From: Mycobacterium sp.
GTDB lineage: Bacteria; Actinomycetota; Actinomycetes; Mycobacteriales; Mycobacteriaceae
Assembly (NCBI GenBank): GCA_003987775.1
Contig: RXJD01000019.1
Location: 1 to 64,000 of the forward strand
Reading direction: 5' to 3'
DNA: 64,000 nt
Positions 30,754 to 39,990 of this stretch are shown piece by piece (position 1 is the first letter of the stretch; every line of letters starts with the position of its first letter). Both the position numbers and the translations under genes were made by a program. A model generated the notes under the pieces. The model worked only from the letters and a program-made list of their open reading frames with translations, did not search any database and was not told where the DNA came from.

Positions 30754-30836
30754 GCGGGCGTGATGAAATTGGCAGACATGCCGGCTTTAGGTGCCGGTGC
30801 TCTTAGAGCGTGTGGGTTCGAGTCCCTCCGCCCGCA
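30754..30836 (+). tRNA. tRNA-Leu (anticodon TAG)
   Basis: An 83-base class II tRNA without encoded CCA. The acceptor stem GCGGGCG (30754-30760) pairs with CGCCCGC (30829-30835), followed by discriminator A. The D-arm holds AAATTGGCAGA. The anticodon stem CCGGC/GCCGG encloses loop TTTAGGT, giving anticodon TAG at 30788-30790. A long variable arm (TGCTCTTAGAGCG) and TPsiC loop GGGTTCGAGTCCC complete it. The long variable arm and A discriminator are as expected for leucine. Confidence 0.96.
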
Positions 30837-30963
30837 CTCGTAATTGCTAAGCGGTTCGCTCATTTCAGCGAACGAGTGTTTATCGAAAGCCCAGATCGGG
30901 AAGTTGGCTACTTACCGTGCTTCAACCGTCTCACGGAACCTTCCGACACCCCCGGGAAGAACT

Positions 30964-32094
30964 ATGGCTTCGACACTTCGCAGTGTCCTGCAATGGAGTA
31001 AAGCGCCTGCAGAAGGCGTGTCAACAGCGTCAACGCCGTGGGCGAACGTGGCACGCGGGCTCGCTGCCCGGGCGACCACGCCCCTGCTGCCCGACGACTA
31101 CCTGAAGTTCCTCAACCCGCTCTGGTCGGCGCGCGAGCTGCGAGGCCTGATTGTCGGTGTACAACCGGAAACCGAAGACTCGGCGACCGTGACCATCAAG
31201 CCAGGGTGGGGGTTCTCCGGTGATTACCAGGCCGGTCAATACGTGGGCATCGGTCTGCGCATCGACGGTCGCTGGCACTGGCGGTCGTACTCGCTGACCT
31301 CGGTTCCCCGCCGGGACAACAAGCACATCACCATCACGGTGAAGGCCACGCCCGAAGGTTTCCTGTCCACGCACCTGGTGGACGGCGTCAAACCCGGCAC
31401 CATCGTGCGACTGGCGGCTCCCAAGGGGGATTTCGCGCTGCCCGAGCCGCCGCCGGAGAAGATCCTCTTCATCACCGCCGGTAGCGGCATCACGCCGGTG
31501 ATGGCCATGTTGCGAACCTTTCAGTCGCGCCGACAGCAGGCGGACATCGTCCACATTCATTCAGCGCCGAGTGAATCGGACGTGATCTTCCACGACGAGT
31601 TGCGCGAACTCGAGAGATCCCAGCCTGGCTACCGGCTGCATCTGCAACTCACCGAAACTCAGGGTCATCTGAATTTGGACGAGCTGGTCGACATCGCGGC
31701 CGACTGGAAAGAACGCCCCGCCTGGGTCTGCGGTCCCTCCGCGCTGCTGGATGACGCCGAGAAGCTCTACGAGAAAGCCGATCTCGGTGATCAGCTGCAC
31801 ATGGAGCGCTTCACGATCGCCGCTACCGACAAAGGTGGCGAAGGTGGGACGGTCACCTTCTCGGTCTCGGACAAGACGGTCGAAATCGACGGAGCCACAT
31901 CGCTTCTGGACGCAGGAGAACAGTTAGGCATTCAGATGCCCTTCGGTTGCCGTATGGGGATCTGCCAAACCTGTGTACTGCCGCTGGAATCGGGGCATGT
32001 CCGCGACTTCCGGTCGGGGACCGAACACCGGGAAGGCGACCGCATCCAGACCTGCATCTCCACCGCCTCCGGCGACTGCACGCTCAAGATCTGA
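30964..32094 (+). CDS. NAD(P)H:ferredoxin-type reductase, electron donor to the desaturase
   Basis: 376 aa. It has an FAD-binding domain (HWRSYSLTS), an NAD(P)H-binding domain ([17 protein letters not shown]) and a C-terminal [2Fe-2S] ferredoxin domain with the cysteine pattern [11 protein letters not shown]...TCIS. This is the layout of Rv3230c, which feeds electrons to the stearoyl-CoA desaturase DesA3. The next gene, 27 bases on, is that desaturase. I chose ATG 30964; a start upstream near the tRNA is open but lacks support. Confidence 0.93.
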   Translation: MASTLRSVLQWSKAPAEGVSTASTPWANVARGLAARATTPLLPDDYLKFLNPLWSARELRGLIVGVQPETEDSATVTIKPGWGFSGDYQAGQYVGIGLRIDGRWHWRSYSLTSVPRRDNKHITITVKATPEGFLSTHLVDGVKPGTIVRLAAPKGDFALPEPPPEKILFITAGSGITPVMAMLRTFQSRRQQADIVHIHSAPSESDVIFHDELRELERSQPGYRLHLQLTETQGHLNLDELVDIAADWKERPAWVCGPSALLDDAEKLYEKADLGDQLHMERFTIAATDKGGEGGTVTFSVSDKTVEIDGATSLLDAGEQLGIQMPFGCRMGICQTCVLPLESGHVRDFRSGTEHREGDRIQTCISTASGDCTLKI

Positions 32095-32121
32095 CTCAAT
32101 CTTCCGAGGAATAGAGGAACA

Positions 32122-33348
32122 ATGGCCATCACCGATATCAAGGAATACGCCCACCTGACCGCCGAGGACGTCGAGCAGCTTGCGCAGGAGCTGGACGCGA
32201 TCCGTGCCGAAGTGGAAGAGTCCCGCGGCGAACGCGACGCGCGGTACATCCGACGCTCTATTCAACTGCAGCGCGCGCTGGCCGCCGGCGGCCGAATCGC
32301 GTTGTTCGCCAGCCGAAACAAGTTCGCGTGGCTGGCCGGAACCGGAATGCTCGGAATGGCAAAGATTATCGAGAACATGGAGCTCGGCCACAACATCATC
32401 CATGGGCAATGGGACTGGATGAATGACCCCGAAATCCATTCCACCGAATGGGAGTGGGATACCACCTGCCCGAGCGTGCAATGGAAGCACTCCCACAACT
32501 TCGTCCACCACAAGTACACCAACGTCGTCGACCTGGACGCCGACGTCGGCTACGGAATCATGCGGGTCACTCGTGACGAGCCTTGGGAGCCTTACTATCT
32601 GGGCAACCCGATCTACAACATCCTGCTCGGCACACTGTTCGAGTGGGGCGTCGCGCTGCACCACATCGAGTCGAAGAAGCTCCGCAAGAAGGAGAAGACC
32701 TGGGCCGAGGCGCGCAAGGACCTCCGAGTGATCGGCACGAAGGTCGCTAAGCAGGCCGGCAAAGATTATCTGGTGTTCCCGGCGCTGGCCGGGCGCAACT
32801 GGAAGCAGACCATGAAGGCCAATGTCGTGGCCAATCTGATCCGCAACTACTGGTCGTACATGGTCATCTTCTGCGGCCACTTCCCGGACGGCGCAGAGAA
32901 GTTCACCAAGGAGGAGTTCGAGAACGAGACGCAGGGAGAGTGGTACCTGCGCCAGATGCTGGGATCGGCGAACTTCAATGCCGGACCGGTGATGGCGTTC
33001 GTCAGCGGCAACCTGTGCTATCAGATCGAGCACCACTTGTTCCCGGACCTGCCCAGCAACCGATATGCGGAGATTTCGGTACGCGTGCGCGAGCTGTGCG
33101 AGAAATACGATCTGCCCTACACGACGGGATCCCTTGGCCGCCAATACTTTCAGTCGTTCTGGACGATTCTGAAGCTCGCGTTGCCGGATAGCATGCTCAA
33201 GGCGACTTCCGATGACGCGCCGGAGACGCGTTCGGAGTTGAAGTTTCGCGTACGCGCCGGCCTGAAGGAGAGCTTCGTTGATCCCGAGACAGGCCGGCGC
33301 CGCGGTTTGCGCACCGCTTTGCGCGAGTTGCGTTCCGCGGCGGCCTAA
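32122..33348 (+). CDS. desA3: membrane fatty acyl-CoA delta-9 desaturase (DesA3 type)
   Basis: 408 aa. It introduces a cis double bond in stearoyl-CoA to give oleoyl-CoA at the membrane. The three di-iron histidine clusters are present: GHNIIHG (His90, His94), HSHNFVHHKYTN (125-130) and QIEHHLFP (about 302). The ferredoxin-reductase gene directly upstream is its partner. In M. tuberculosis this pair is at Rv3230c-Rv3229c, far from the genes on the left here, so its position behind the tRNA marks a break in synteny. Its stop overlaps that of the next, convergent gene by two bases. Confidence 0.93.
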   Translation: MAITDIKEYAHLTAEDVEQLAQELDAIRAEVEESRGERDARYIRRSIQLQRALAAGGRIALFASRNKFAWLAGTGMLGMAKIIENMELGHNIIHGQWDWMNDPEIHSTEWEWDTTCPSVQWKHSHNFVHHKYTNVVDLDADVGYGIMRVTRDEPWEPYYLGNPIYNILLGTLFEWGVALHHIESKKLRKKEKTWAEARKDLRVIGTKVAKQAGKDYLVFPALAGRNWKQTMKANVVANLIRNYWSYMVIFCGHFPDGAEKFTKEEFENETQGEWYLRQMLGSANFNAGPVMAFVSGNLCYQIEHHLFPDLPSNRYAEISVRVRELCEKYDLPYTTGSLGRQYFQSFWTILKLALPDSMLKATSDDAPETRSELKFRVRAGLKESFVDPETGRRRGLRTALRELRSAAA

Positions 33349-33563
33349 CTTGTGCCGCGACCGGTCCGCTGCTGCAATTCCTCGATGACCTGGGATGCCT
33401 GCGCTTTGGTCAGGTCGTCGGGAACATCCGCGCCGGCCTCCTGGGCCAAGGTCTGCACATAACTGCGCTGGGGACCGGTCATCGGTTCATCGCCGGTCAC
33501 CCAGTCCGCAGGGTCCTTCTCCGGGTTCTCCTGGGGGGCCTGCACTGCTTCGTTGTTGCTCAT
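33345..33563 (-). CDS. small DUF3072-type protein
   Basis: 72 aa. The C-terminal part, PMTGPQRSYVQTLAQEAG...LTKAQASQVIEELQQRTGR, is the pattern of the DUF3072 family, thought to be a small helical domain. The first 25 residues are acidic and polar. ATG 33563 has GGAGGTGAC at good distance; a longer frame is less likely. Convergent with desA3, the stop codons overlapping (TAA against TAG). Function unknown. Confidence 0.85.
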   Translation of the reverse strand: MSNNEAVQAPQENPEKDPADWVTGDEPMTGPQRSYVQTLAQEAGADVPDDLTKAQASQVIEELQQRTGRGTS

Positions 33564-33684
33564 GTCTGTCACCTCCGCACCCCGGATAGCCATCGCACAA
33601 ACTTTCGAAACCTGCCGCCGGCGGTCAGTCGATACGATCACAGGAACGTGTGCGCAATCCGCCCTGAACCCGACGGGAGATCAT

Positions 33685-34305
33685 GTGTCCATTGCACAAC
33701 GCGAACGAGCCGCGCTGGTGGAGACCATCCGTGCTGTGGGGCCCGAGGCGCCCACCCTGTGTGAGGGGTGGACAACCCGCGACCTGGCGGCACACCTAGT
33801 GATCAGGGAATACCGGTTGGACGCCGCCCCCGGCATCCTCATACCGTTCTTCGCCGGGCACACCGAAAAGGTGCAGAACGAGGTCGCCGAGCACACGGGC
33901 TGGGACGAACTGGTGGGCAAGGTCGCGTCCGGCCCGCCGGCTTATTCTCCCTTCAAGGTGCTGGACCCGGTGATCAACGTTGCCGAGATGTTCATTCACC
34001 ACGAGGACGTTCGTCGTGCCGGCGCGAGTTGGGAGCCCCGCAATCTCGAACCCGGCCTGAAAAACCGGCTCGCCCGGACTGTTCCCTTGATGGGGCGCCT
34101 CACGCTGGCGAAGGTTCCCGGGCGGGTCGCGTTACGGACCACCGAGGGCAAGACATTGCTGACCGCGGGCAACGGACCGGCCGTCACGGTCACGGGTGAA
34201 CCCGAGGAACTGCTGCTGTTTGCGGTCGGCCGGGCCGCCCGGGTCGACTTCGAGGGCGACGAATCAGCGGTGCGGGCCGTCCGGGAGGCTCCCAAGGGGT
34301 TCTAG
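33685..34305 (+). CDS. TIGR03085/mycothiol-dependent maleylpyruvate isomerase-like protein
   Basis: 206 aa. It shows the DinB-like actinobacterial fold: SIAQRERAALVETIRAVGPEAPTLCEGWTTRDLAAHLVIREYRLD with the metal-type His of AAHL, and a second His in MFIHHEDVRRA. Relatives use mycothiol or bind metal, but many are of unknown substrate. GTG 33685 is preceded by GGGAGA; an ATG two bases earlier is out of frame. No operon partner is evident. Confidence 0.85.
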   Translation: MSIAQRERAALVETIRAVGPEAPTLCEGWTTRDLAAHLVIREYRLDAAPGILIPFFAGHTEKVQNEVAEHTGWDELVGKVASGPPAYSPFKVLDPVINVAEMFIHHEDVRRAGASWEPRNLEPGLKNRLARTVPLMGRLTLAKVPGRVALRTTEGKTLLTAGNGPAVTVTGEPEELLLFAVGRAARVDFEGDESAVRAVREAPKGF

Positions 34306-34375
34306 CGCGGAGTACGGAAGCCGATGCCGTATGCCTTACAGTCTCCTAGGTAGTTCGTAACCTGGCTGGAGGCGT

Positions 34376-35455
34376 GTGGTGAGTGCCCTGTTGTCAATCC
34401 CGCGGTACCCCACAGATGTGACGCCGGAGTGGCTGTCGACGGTGCTCAGCGCGCGGGGAACCTCCGTCGAGGTCGCCGACGCCGAGGTGGTGGCGATCGG
34501 CACCGGACAAACCGGGGCCACCTACCGGGTAACGGCCACGTACCGGTCGGACCCCGCAGGGTTGCCGCTGACGTTCGTCATCAAGTTGCCGGCTCAGGAT
34601 GACGCCGTGCGGGATCGGGTGGTGTTCGGCTACCGCAGCGAGTGCTCGTTCTACAACTCCGTGGCCGACCGGGTGCGGGTCCCCGTGCCCGAGTGTTTCT
34701 ACTGTGAGATCACCGACGACGCAATGGAATACGCGCTGTTGCTGGCTGATCAGGCACCCGCGGTGCAGGGCGACCAGATCGTGGGTTGCGGTGAGCGGGA
34801 GGCACGCCTGTCGGTGACCGCGCTGGCCGGCCTGCACGGACCCACCTGGTGTGACCCGAGATGGCTGGATCTGCCCGGCATCGCTTTCGGGCGCCCCGAC
34901 GAGGAGTCGGCCAAGGGGCTCGGTGACGTGGCGCAGATGAGCGCGGACATCACGCTGGACAAGCTCGGTGACCGGATGACCGAGCAGGACCGTGAGACTT
35001 TCCGCGACACAATGCGTCTGGTGACACCATGGTTACTTGCCGAGCACGACCGGTATGCGCTGCTGCACGGTGACTACCGTCTGGACAACCTGTTGTTTGA
35101 CCCCGGCCGCACCCGGGTTTGCGTGGTCGACTGGCAGACGCTCGGGATCGGACTTCCGGCGCGAGATCTCGCGTACTTCACGGCCACCAGCCTCGACTCG
35201 CAATTGCGGCCGGTCATCGAGCAAAGCCTGGTCGATGACTATCACCTGGCGCTGCTCGGCCACGGCGTCTCCGGCTACGACCGCGACGCCTGCTGGCGTG
35301 ACTATCGGCTGGGAGTCGTTCAAGCACCGTTGATTTCAGCTCTGGGATTCGCATTCGCCTCGTCGACCGACCGCGGCGACGACATGGTGCTGACCATGCT
35401 CACCCGGGGGTGTCAGGCCATTCGCGACCTGGGGACGCTGGACCTGATCGGTTGA
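34376..35455 (+). CDS. aminoglycoside-phosphotransferase-fold kinase-like protein
   Basis: 359 aa. The kinase-like catalytic loop LLHGDYRLDNLLFD and metal-binding VVDWQTLGIG are intact, and a nucleotide-binding N-lobe with LTFVIKLPAQD is visible. This family (APH/ecdysteroid-kinase-like) phosphorylates small molecules; mycobacteria hold many copies and drug resistance should not be assumed. GTG start, with a second GTG next to it, behind TGGAGG. Its stop codon abuts the stop of the convergent TetR gene inside a hairpin. Confidence 0.85.
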   Translation: MVSALLSIPRYPTDVTPEWLSTVLSARGTSVEVADAEVVAIGTGQTGATYRVTATYRSDPAGLPLTFVIKLPAQDDAVRDRVVFGYRSECSFYNSVADRVRVPVPECFYCEITDDAMEYALLLADQAPAVQGDQIVGCGEREARLSVTALAGLHGPTWCDPRWLDLPGIAFGRPDEESAKGLGDVAQMSADITLDKLGDRMTEQDRETFRDTMRLVTPWLLAEHDRYALLHGDYRLDNLLFDPGRTRVCVVDWQTLGIGLPARDLAYFTATSLDSQLRPVIEQSLVDDYHLALLGHGVSGYDRDACWRDYRLGVVQAPLISALGFAFASSTDRGDDMVLTMLTRGCQAIRDLGTLDLIG

Positions 35456-35460
35456 TCAGG
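35443..35460. terminator. short hairpin holding both stop codons of convergent genes
   Basis: CCTGATC and GATCAGG (7-bp arms, loop GGTT). The TGA of the plus-strand gene (35453-35455) and the TGA of the minus-strand TetR gene (35458-35456) lie back to back inside it. A terminator role is inferred. Confidence 0.5.
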
Positions 35461-36163
35461 ACGGGCGCTTCGCGAGGGGCGCGACCATCTGCACTACCTG
35501 CTTGCGGTCAAGCACCACCGTCGACCCATCGGGCAGCCCCAGGATCCGGTCCGTCGCAACGCCATACAGTTTCAGCCGCTTGACCGCGTCATCGATGGCC
35601 CGGCGGCGAGTCCTCGTGTCCGGTGCGTCCATGATGCGAATGACGTGCGTGTCCATGCTGGCAGCGAACCCCTGAATCATGTCACCGACACCCTCGGGAT
35701 CAAAGGTGTCGAACACGCCCTGCTGCACCCCGTCGGTGATGAGTTCGGTCAGAACCGGACGGAACAGGTCCTCCCAGATTGCGACGATTCTCTGGAACAG
35801 CGGCCGGTTCTGCGGTGTCAGCAGTGATCTCATCGCCGCGATCTGTTCCGGGGCTCCCATGGCCATCTTGACCTGGTAGCTCGCCGCGAGTCCGGCATTG
35901 AGCCGTTCCAGCGCATTGGTGCCCGGCTGGGCGAACACCGGGCGCAACGCCTCGAACGCTTCCTCGGCACTGCGCCGGGCGAGCGCTTCGACCAGTGCCT
36001 CCTTCGACGGAAAGTAGTGATAGAAGGCGCCTTTGGACGTGCCTGCGGTGGCGAGTAGATCGTTCAGGCTGACGTTCTCGTAGCCGCGTTCGAGAAACAG
36101 GGCCAGTGCCTGGTCGAGCACTTCGGCCTGTCGGACGCTTCGCTGCTTGACGACGCGTGGCAT
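35456..36163 (-). CDS. TetR-family transcriptional repressor
   Basis: 235 aa. The N-terminal HTH is clear: LDQALALFLERGYENVSLNDLLATAGTSKGAFYHYFPSKEALVEAL. The ligand domain ends with FDPEGVGDMIQGFAASMD and a helical tail. It is the second gene of a pair with the membrane protein upstream (12-base gap), and a doubled palindrome lies in front of that pair, so it probably represses its own operon. Confidence 0.9.
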   Translation of the reverse strand: MPRVVKQRSVRQAEVLDQALALFLERGYENVSLNDLLATAGTSKGAFYHYFPSKEALVEALARRSAEEAFEALRPVFAQPGTNALERLNAGLAASYQVKMAMGAPEQIAAMRSLLTPQNRPLFQRIVAIWEDLFRPVLTELITDGVQQGVFDTFDPEGVGDMIQGFAASMDTHVIRIMDAPDTRTRRRAIDDAVKRLKLYGVATDRILGLPDGSTVVLDRKQVVQMVAPLAKRPS

Positions 36164-36175
36164 CGTGGTGGCGGA

Positions 36176-36634
36176 TCAGTCGGACTTCTTCGCCCAGCCG
36201 ACGTAGGCGAGATGCAGACCGCACACTGCGAGCAGCCCGAATCCGATCCGCACCAGGGTGATGGCGGAACCCGAGGGTCGGGTGGAGGCTTCGGCGGCGT
36301 CGATGATCAATTGCGGCATGGCGAGCAACGCGAAACCCCGCAACAGCAGAAACCAGCCGAACAGGGAGATGATCACCGCGGCGAGGCTGCGCCAATACTG
36401 ATGGAACGCAACGATGAACAGCCCGCAGAAGAACAGCAGGGCGCCCGTCGCCCATGGCCACATGGAGTCTTTGGCGAAAGTCGACAAGAGGCCGTCGAGG
36501 TCGGCGGCCCTGATGGCCACGATGGCCGGGACCACGGCGATGAACGGTCCGAGCACGCGCGCAAAGGAGCGGGTGCGCTGGCTACTGTCGGTCAGGTTCG
36601 CGAGGCTGTTCATTGTGATCACTGCTGTCCCCAT
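36176..36634 (-). CDS. four-helix membrane protein co-transcribed with TetR
   Basis: 152 aa (145 if ATG 36613 is used). Four hydrophobic segments: VLGPFIAVVPAIVAIRA, WATGALLFFCGLFIVAFHQY, AAVIISLFGWFLLLRGFALLAM and TLVRIGFGLLAVCGLHLAYV. No motif of known function. As first gene behind the palindromic operator and directly before the TetR gene, it is a likely target of that repressor, perhaps a membrane-stress or transport-associated protein. Neither start has a strong ribosome site. Confidence 0.75.
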   Translation of the reverse strand: MGTAVITMNSLANLTDSSQRTRSFARVLGPFIAVVPAIVAIRAADLDGLLSTFAKDSMWPWATGALLFFCGLFIVAFHQYWRSLAAVIISLFGWFLLLRGFALLAMPQLIIDAAEASTRPSGSAITLVRIGFGLLAVCGLHLAYVGWAKKSD

Positions 36635-36653
36635 GCTGATAAACCGCGGCCGG

Positions 36654-36693
36654 TTTAGACCGCTGGTCTAATATTTTAGACCAGCGGTCTAAA
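36654..36693. promoter_or_regulatory. doubled palindromic TetR operator
   Basis: Two 17-bp palindromes TTAGACC-GCT-GGTCTAA (36655-36671) and TTAGACC-AGC-GGTCTAA (36676-36692). Together they form one perfect inverted repeat. The centres are 21 bp apart, two helical turns, so two repressor dimers could bind one face. It lies just upstream of the membrane protein/TetR pair. Confidence 0.85.
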
Positions 36694-36728
36694 AATCGAA
36701 ACGATTCTCCGGCGAGGCCAAGCGGCCG

Positions 36729-37898
36729 TTACCGCTGTGCCGCCTTGACCAGGTTGGACCCGATGATCAGTTGCTGAATCTCGCTGGTGCCCTCATAGAG
36801 TCGCAGCAGCCGTACGTCCCGATAGATGCGCTCCACCGGGACGCCGCGCATGTAGCCACTGCCGCCGTGCACCTGCACCGCGAGATCGGCCACCTTTCCG
36901 GCCATTTCGGTGCAGAACAGTTTGGCCGCCGACGGCGCGATGCGCCGATCCGAGTTGTCCACCCACTGACGGGCGGTGTCGCGGACCAGGGCGCGTCCGG
37001 CCAGCACCCCGGTCTGCTGCTCGGCCAGCATCGCCTGCACCAGCTGGAAGCTGCCGATCGGCGTGCCGCCCTGGGTGGCGGTCGCGGCGTAGGCCACGGA
37101 TTCGTCGAGGGCGCGCTGGGCCGCACCCACCGCAATGGCGGCGATGTGGACCCGTCCCCGTGCCAGCGAGGTCATGGCCGCGCGGTAGCCGATGTCTTCA
37201 TTGCCGCCGATCAGCGCGGTGTCGTCGAGGCGGACGTCGGTGAAGCTGACGTCAGAGGTCCAGGCGCCCTCCTGGCCCATCTTGGCGTCCTTCACGCCCA
37301 CCTCCACGCCGGGCGCGTCGGCCGGAACCAGGAAGACGGCGATTCCGGGGCCCTGGTCGTCGGCGGGCCTGGTCCGGGCGAAGACGATGAACAGGTCGGC
37401 GACGGGCGCGTTGGTGATGAAGCGTTTCTGCCCGGTGATCACCCAGTCTTGGCCGTCGCGAACCGCTTTCGTTTTCAACCCGGCCGGGTTGGATCCGGCT
37501 CCGGGTTCGGTCAGCGCGAAGGAGGCCACCGTGTCGCCGGATGCGATCGACTCCAGCCAGCGGCCCTTCTGCTCGTCGGTACCGAAGCCGACCAGGACCT
37601 GCCCGGCGATGCCATTGTTGGTGCCGAACATCGAGCGCAGCGCCAGCGACGTATACCCCAGCTCCATCGCCATCTCGACGTCCTGGACCAGGTTCAGGCC
37701 GAGGCCGCCAAATTCCTGGGGGATCGCATAGCCGAACAGGCCCATCTTCTTGGCCTGGTCACGCAGATCATCGGGCACCCGGTCGTCATCGAGGATCTCC
37801 TGTTCGCGCGGGACGACGGCGGTCCGGATGAAGTGGCGGGTCTGCGCCAGGATCTCCTGAAAATCCTCGTCGGGGACCTCGGCGACCTCTGAAGTCAT
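36729..37898 (-). CDS. acyl-CoA dehydrogenase
   Basis: 389 aa FAD flavoprotein. It introduces an alpha,beta double bond in acyl-CoA. Signatures: FALTEPGAGSNPAGLKTKA, VITGQKRFITNAP, and the catalytic Glu region RLLRLYEGTSEIQQLIIGSNL. It is divergent from a degradation operon (SDR, thiolase, CaiB, second dehydrogenase) with a palindrome in the 90-base gap, so probably of the same pathway. Substrate not predictable by eye. Confidence 0.92.
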   Translation of the reverse strand: MTSEVAEVPDEDFQEILAQTRHFIRTAVVPREQEILDDDRVPDDLRDQAKKMGLFGYAIPQEFGGLGLNLVQDVEMAMELGYTSLALRSMFGTNNGIAGQVLVGFGTDEQKGRWLESIASGDTVASFALTEPGAGSNPAGLKTKAVRDGQDWVITGQKRFITNAPVADLFIVFARTRPADDQGPGIAVFLVPADAPGVEVGVKDAKMGQEGAWTSDVSFTDVRLDDTALIGGNEDIGYRAAMTSLARGRVHIAAIAVGAAQRALDESVAYAATATQGGTPIGSFQLVQAMLAEQQTGVLAGRALVRDTARQWVDNSDRRIAPSAAKLFCTEMAGKVADLAVQVHGGSGYMRGVPVERIYRDVRLLRLYEGTSEIQQLIIGSNLVKAAQR

Positions 37899-37935
37899 GG
37901 GTGAGGAGCTCCTTCCGGGCCGGTTGGCAAGGCTG

Positions 37936-37964
37936 GCTATATCATATATGAAATACGATATAGC
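37936..37964. promoter_or_regulatory. inverted repeat between divergent acyl-CoA dehydrogenase and SDR genes
   Basis: GCTATATC[A]TAT and ATA[C]GATATAGC: 12-bp arms with one mismatch, 5-base centre. AT-rich and placed between the two divergent starts, so a likely operator of a regulator of the cluster; the GntR protein at 42402 is the nearest candidate. Confidence 0.65.
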
Positions 37965-37987
37965 GAGATTCGGGCCCGGCTGCGGGC

Positions 37988-38752
37988 ATGACGAAGGGGT
38001 GCGTGATTCAGGTGTCGTTGCTGGACGGTCAAACCGCGGTGGTCACGGGGGCAGCGCAAGGACTCGGGTTCGCGATCGCCGAGCGATTCGTCGCCGAGGG
38101 TGCCCGCGTGGTCCTCGGTGACGTGAATCTGGAAGCCACCGAGGCGGCGGCCCAGAAGCTCGGCGGCGACGACGTCGCGGTGGCCGTGTGCTGTGATGTC
38201 ACCAAAGCCGATGAGGTGCAAGCACTTCTGGACACCGCCGTCGAGCGGTTCGGCGGCTTGGACATCATGGTCAACAATGCCGGGATCACCCGTGATGCGA
38301 CCATGCGCAAGATGACCGAAGAGCAGTTCGACCAGGTCATCAACGTGCACCTGAAGGGCACCTGGAACGGCACCCGGCTGGCTGCCGCGATCATGCGGGA
38401 AAACAAGCGCGGGGCCATCATCAACATGTCGTCGGTGTCGGGCAAGGTCGGGATGATCGGCCAGACCAACTACTCGGCTGCCAAGGCCGGCATCGTCGGG
38501 ATGACCAAAGCCGCCGCCAAAGAGCTTGCCTACCTGGGTGTCCGGGTGAACGCGATTGCCCCCGGGTTGATCCGCTCGGCGATGACCGAGGCCATGCCGC
38601 AGCGCATCTGGGACTCCAAGGTCGCCGAGGTTCCGATGGGCCGCGCGGGTGAACCCAGCGAGGTGGCCAGTGTCGCTCTGTTCCTGGCCTCGGACCTGTC
38701 GTCGTACATGACCGGCACCGTCATGGAGATCACCGGGGGCCGACACCTGTGA
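37988..38752 (+). CDS. short-chain dehydrogenase/reductase (FabG-like)
   Basis: 254 aa, or 246 if GTG 38012 is the start. The Rossmann motif [20 protein letters not shown], Ser in MSSVSG and the catalytic YSAAK are all in place, so it is an active NAD(P)-dependent 3-hydroxyacyl or alcohol dehydrogenase. It is first of a five-gene operon; the next gene starts inside its stop codon (GTGA). In that context it likely oxidises a 3-hydroxyacyl-CoA. Confidence 0.9.
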   Translation: MTKGCVIQVSLLDGQTAVVTGAAQGLGFAIAERFVAEGARVVLGDVNLEATEAAAQKLGGDDVAVAVCCDVTKADEVQALLDTAVERFGGLDIMVNNAGITRDATMRKMTEEQFDQVINVHLKGTWNGTRLAAAIMRENKRGAIINMSSVSGKVGMIGQTNYSAAKAGIVGMTKAAAKELAYLGVRVNAIAPGLIRSAMTEAMPQRIWDSKVAEVPMGRAGEPSEVASVALFLASDLSSYMTGTVMEITGGRHL

Positions 38753-39990
38753 CAAGTGGCGCGAGGCAGGGGACCTCTCGGCGGGAGGCGGTGATCTGCG
38801 AGCCCGTCCGGACACCGATCGGACGCTACGGCGGAATGTTGAAGTCGCTGAGCGCGGTTGACCTCGGGGTCGCAGCGCTCGAAGGTCTGCTGCAGCGCAC
38901 CGGCGTTGCCCCCGACGCCGTCGAGGATGTCATCCTCGGCCACTGCTATCCCAGTAGCGAGGCACCCGCCATCGGACGGGTGGTGGCCTTGGACGCAGGC
39001 CTGCCCGTGACGGTACCGGGAATGCAGGTCGACAGGCGGTGCGGCTCGGGCCTGCAGGCGGTGATCCAGGCGTGCCTGCAGGTCGGCTCCGGCGACAACG
39101 ACCTGGTGATCGCGGGTGGCTGCGAAAGCATGAGCAACGTAGCTTTCTACTCCACCGATATGCGCTGGGGCGCGGCGCGTTCCGGCGTCCGCGTGCATGA
39201 CGGGCTGGCCCGCGGACGCACCACCGCCGGTGGCCGTCATTATCCGGTGCCCGGTGGCATGTTGGAGACGGCCGAGAATCTGCGCCGCCAGTACGGCATC
39301 TCGCGCCGCGAACAGGACGAGCTCGCGGTGCGGTCACACCAGCGCGCCGTCGCGGCACAGCAGAACGGCATCCTTACCGACGAGATCATTTCGGTCACGG
39401 TGAGCACCCGTCAGGGCGAAGAGGTCATCGGCACCGACGAGCACCCGCGCGCCGACACCACCGTTGAGTCACTCAGCACACTGAAACCAGTTCTCGTCCA
39501 ACAGGATCCGGAGTCCACCGTCACGGCGGGCAACGCCAGCGGGCAGAACGACGCCGCATCGATGTGCGTGGTCACCACCCCCGAGAAGGCGGCCGAGCTT
39601 GGCCTGAGCCCATTGGTGCGGCTGGTGTCATGGGGCCAGGCCGGGGTGGCGCCCCAGATCATGGGCATCGGCCCGGTGCCGGCCACCGAGGTCGCGCTGG
39701 CCAAGGCCGGCCTGCGGCTGAACGACATCGACCTCATCGAACTGAACGAAGCCTTTGCCGCCCAGGCTCTCGCGGTGATGCGGGAATGGAAGTTCGGCGC
39801 CGGCGACCAGGACCGGACCAATGTGCACGGCTCCGGAATCTCGCTGGGACATCCGGTCGGGGCCACCGGCGGAAGGATGCTGGCCACCCTGGCGCGCGAA
39901 CTGCACCGCCGCCAGGCGCGCTATGGGCTGGAGACCATGTGCATCGGTGGCGGCCAGGGGCTGGCAGCCGTTTTCGAGAGGGTGACATGA
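38749..39990 (+). CDS. acetyl-CoA C-acyltransferase (thiolase)
   Basis: 413 aa. It cleaves 3-ketoacyl-CoA with CoA. The nucleophilic Cys is in [11 protein letters not shown], His in GHPVGATGG and the second Cys in [14 protein letters not shown] start overlapping the SDR stop; its own stop overlaps the next start (ATGA). A 12-residue N-terminal extension precedes [11 protein letters not shown]. The pairing with an SDR and dehydrogenases gives a beta-oxidation-like set lacking only a hydratase. Confidence 0.92.
   Translation: MTSGARQGTSRREAVICEPVRTPIGRYGGMLKSLSAVDLGVAALEGLLQRTGVAPDAVEDVILGHCYPSSEAPAIGRVVALDAGLPVTVPGMQVDRRCGSGLQAVIQACLQVGSGDNDLVIAGGCESMSNVAFYSTDMRWGAARSGVRVHDGLARGRTTAGGRHYPVPGGMLETAENLRRQYGISRREQDELAVRSHQRAVAAQQNGILTDEIISVTVSTRQGEEVIGTDEHPRADTTVESLSTLKPVLVQQDPESTVTAGNASGQNDAASMCVVTTPEKAAELGLSPLVRLVSWGQAGVAPQIMGIGPVPATEVALAKAGLRLNDIDLIELNEAFAAQALAVMREWKFGAGDQDRTNVHGSGISLGHPVGATGGRMLATLARELHRRQARYGLETMCIGGGQGLAAVFERVT

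Noticed and set aside
30754..30836. tRNA-Leu as an attachment site of an integrated element
   Set aside because: No integrase, no phage genes and no copy of the tRNA end are visible downstream.
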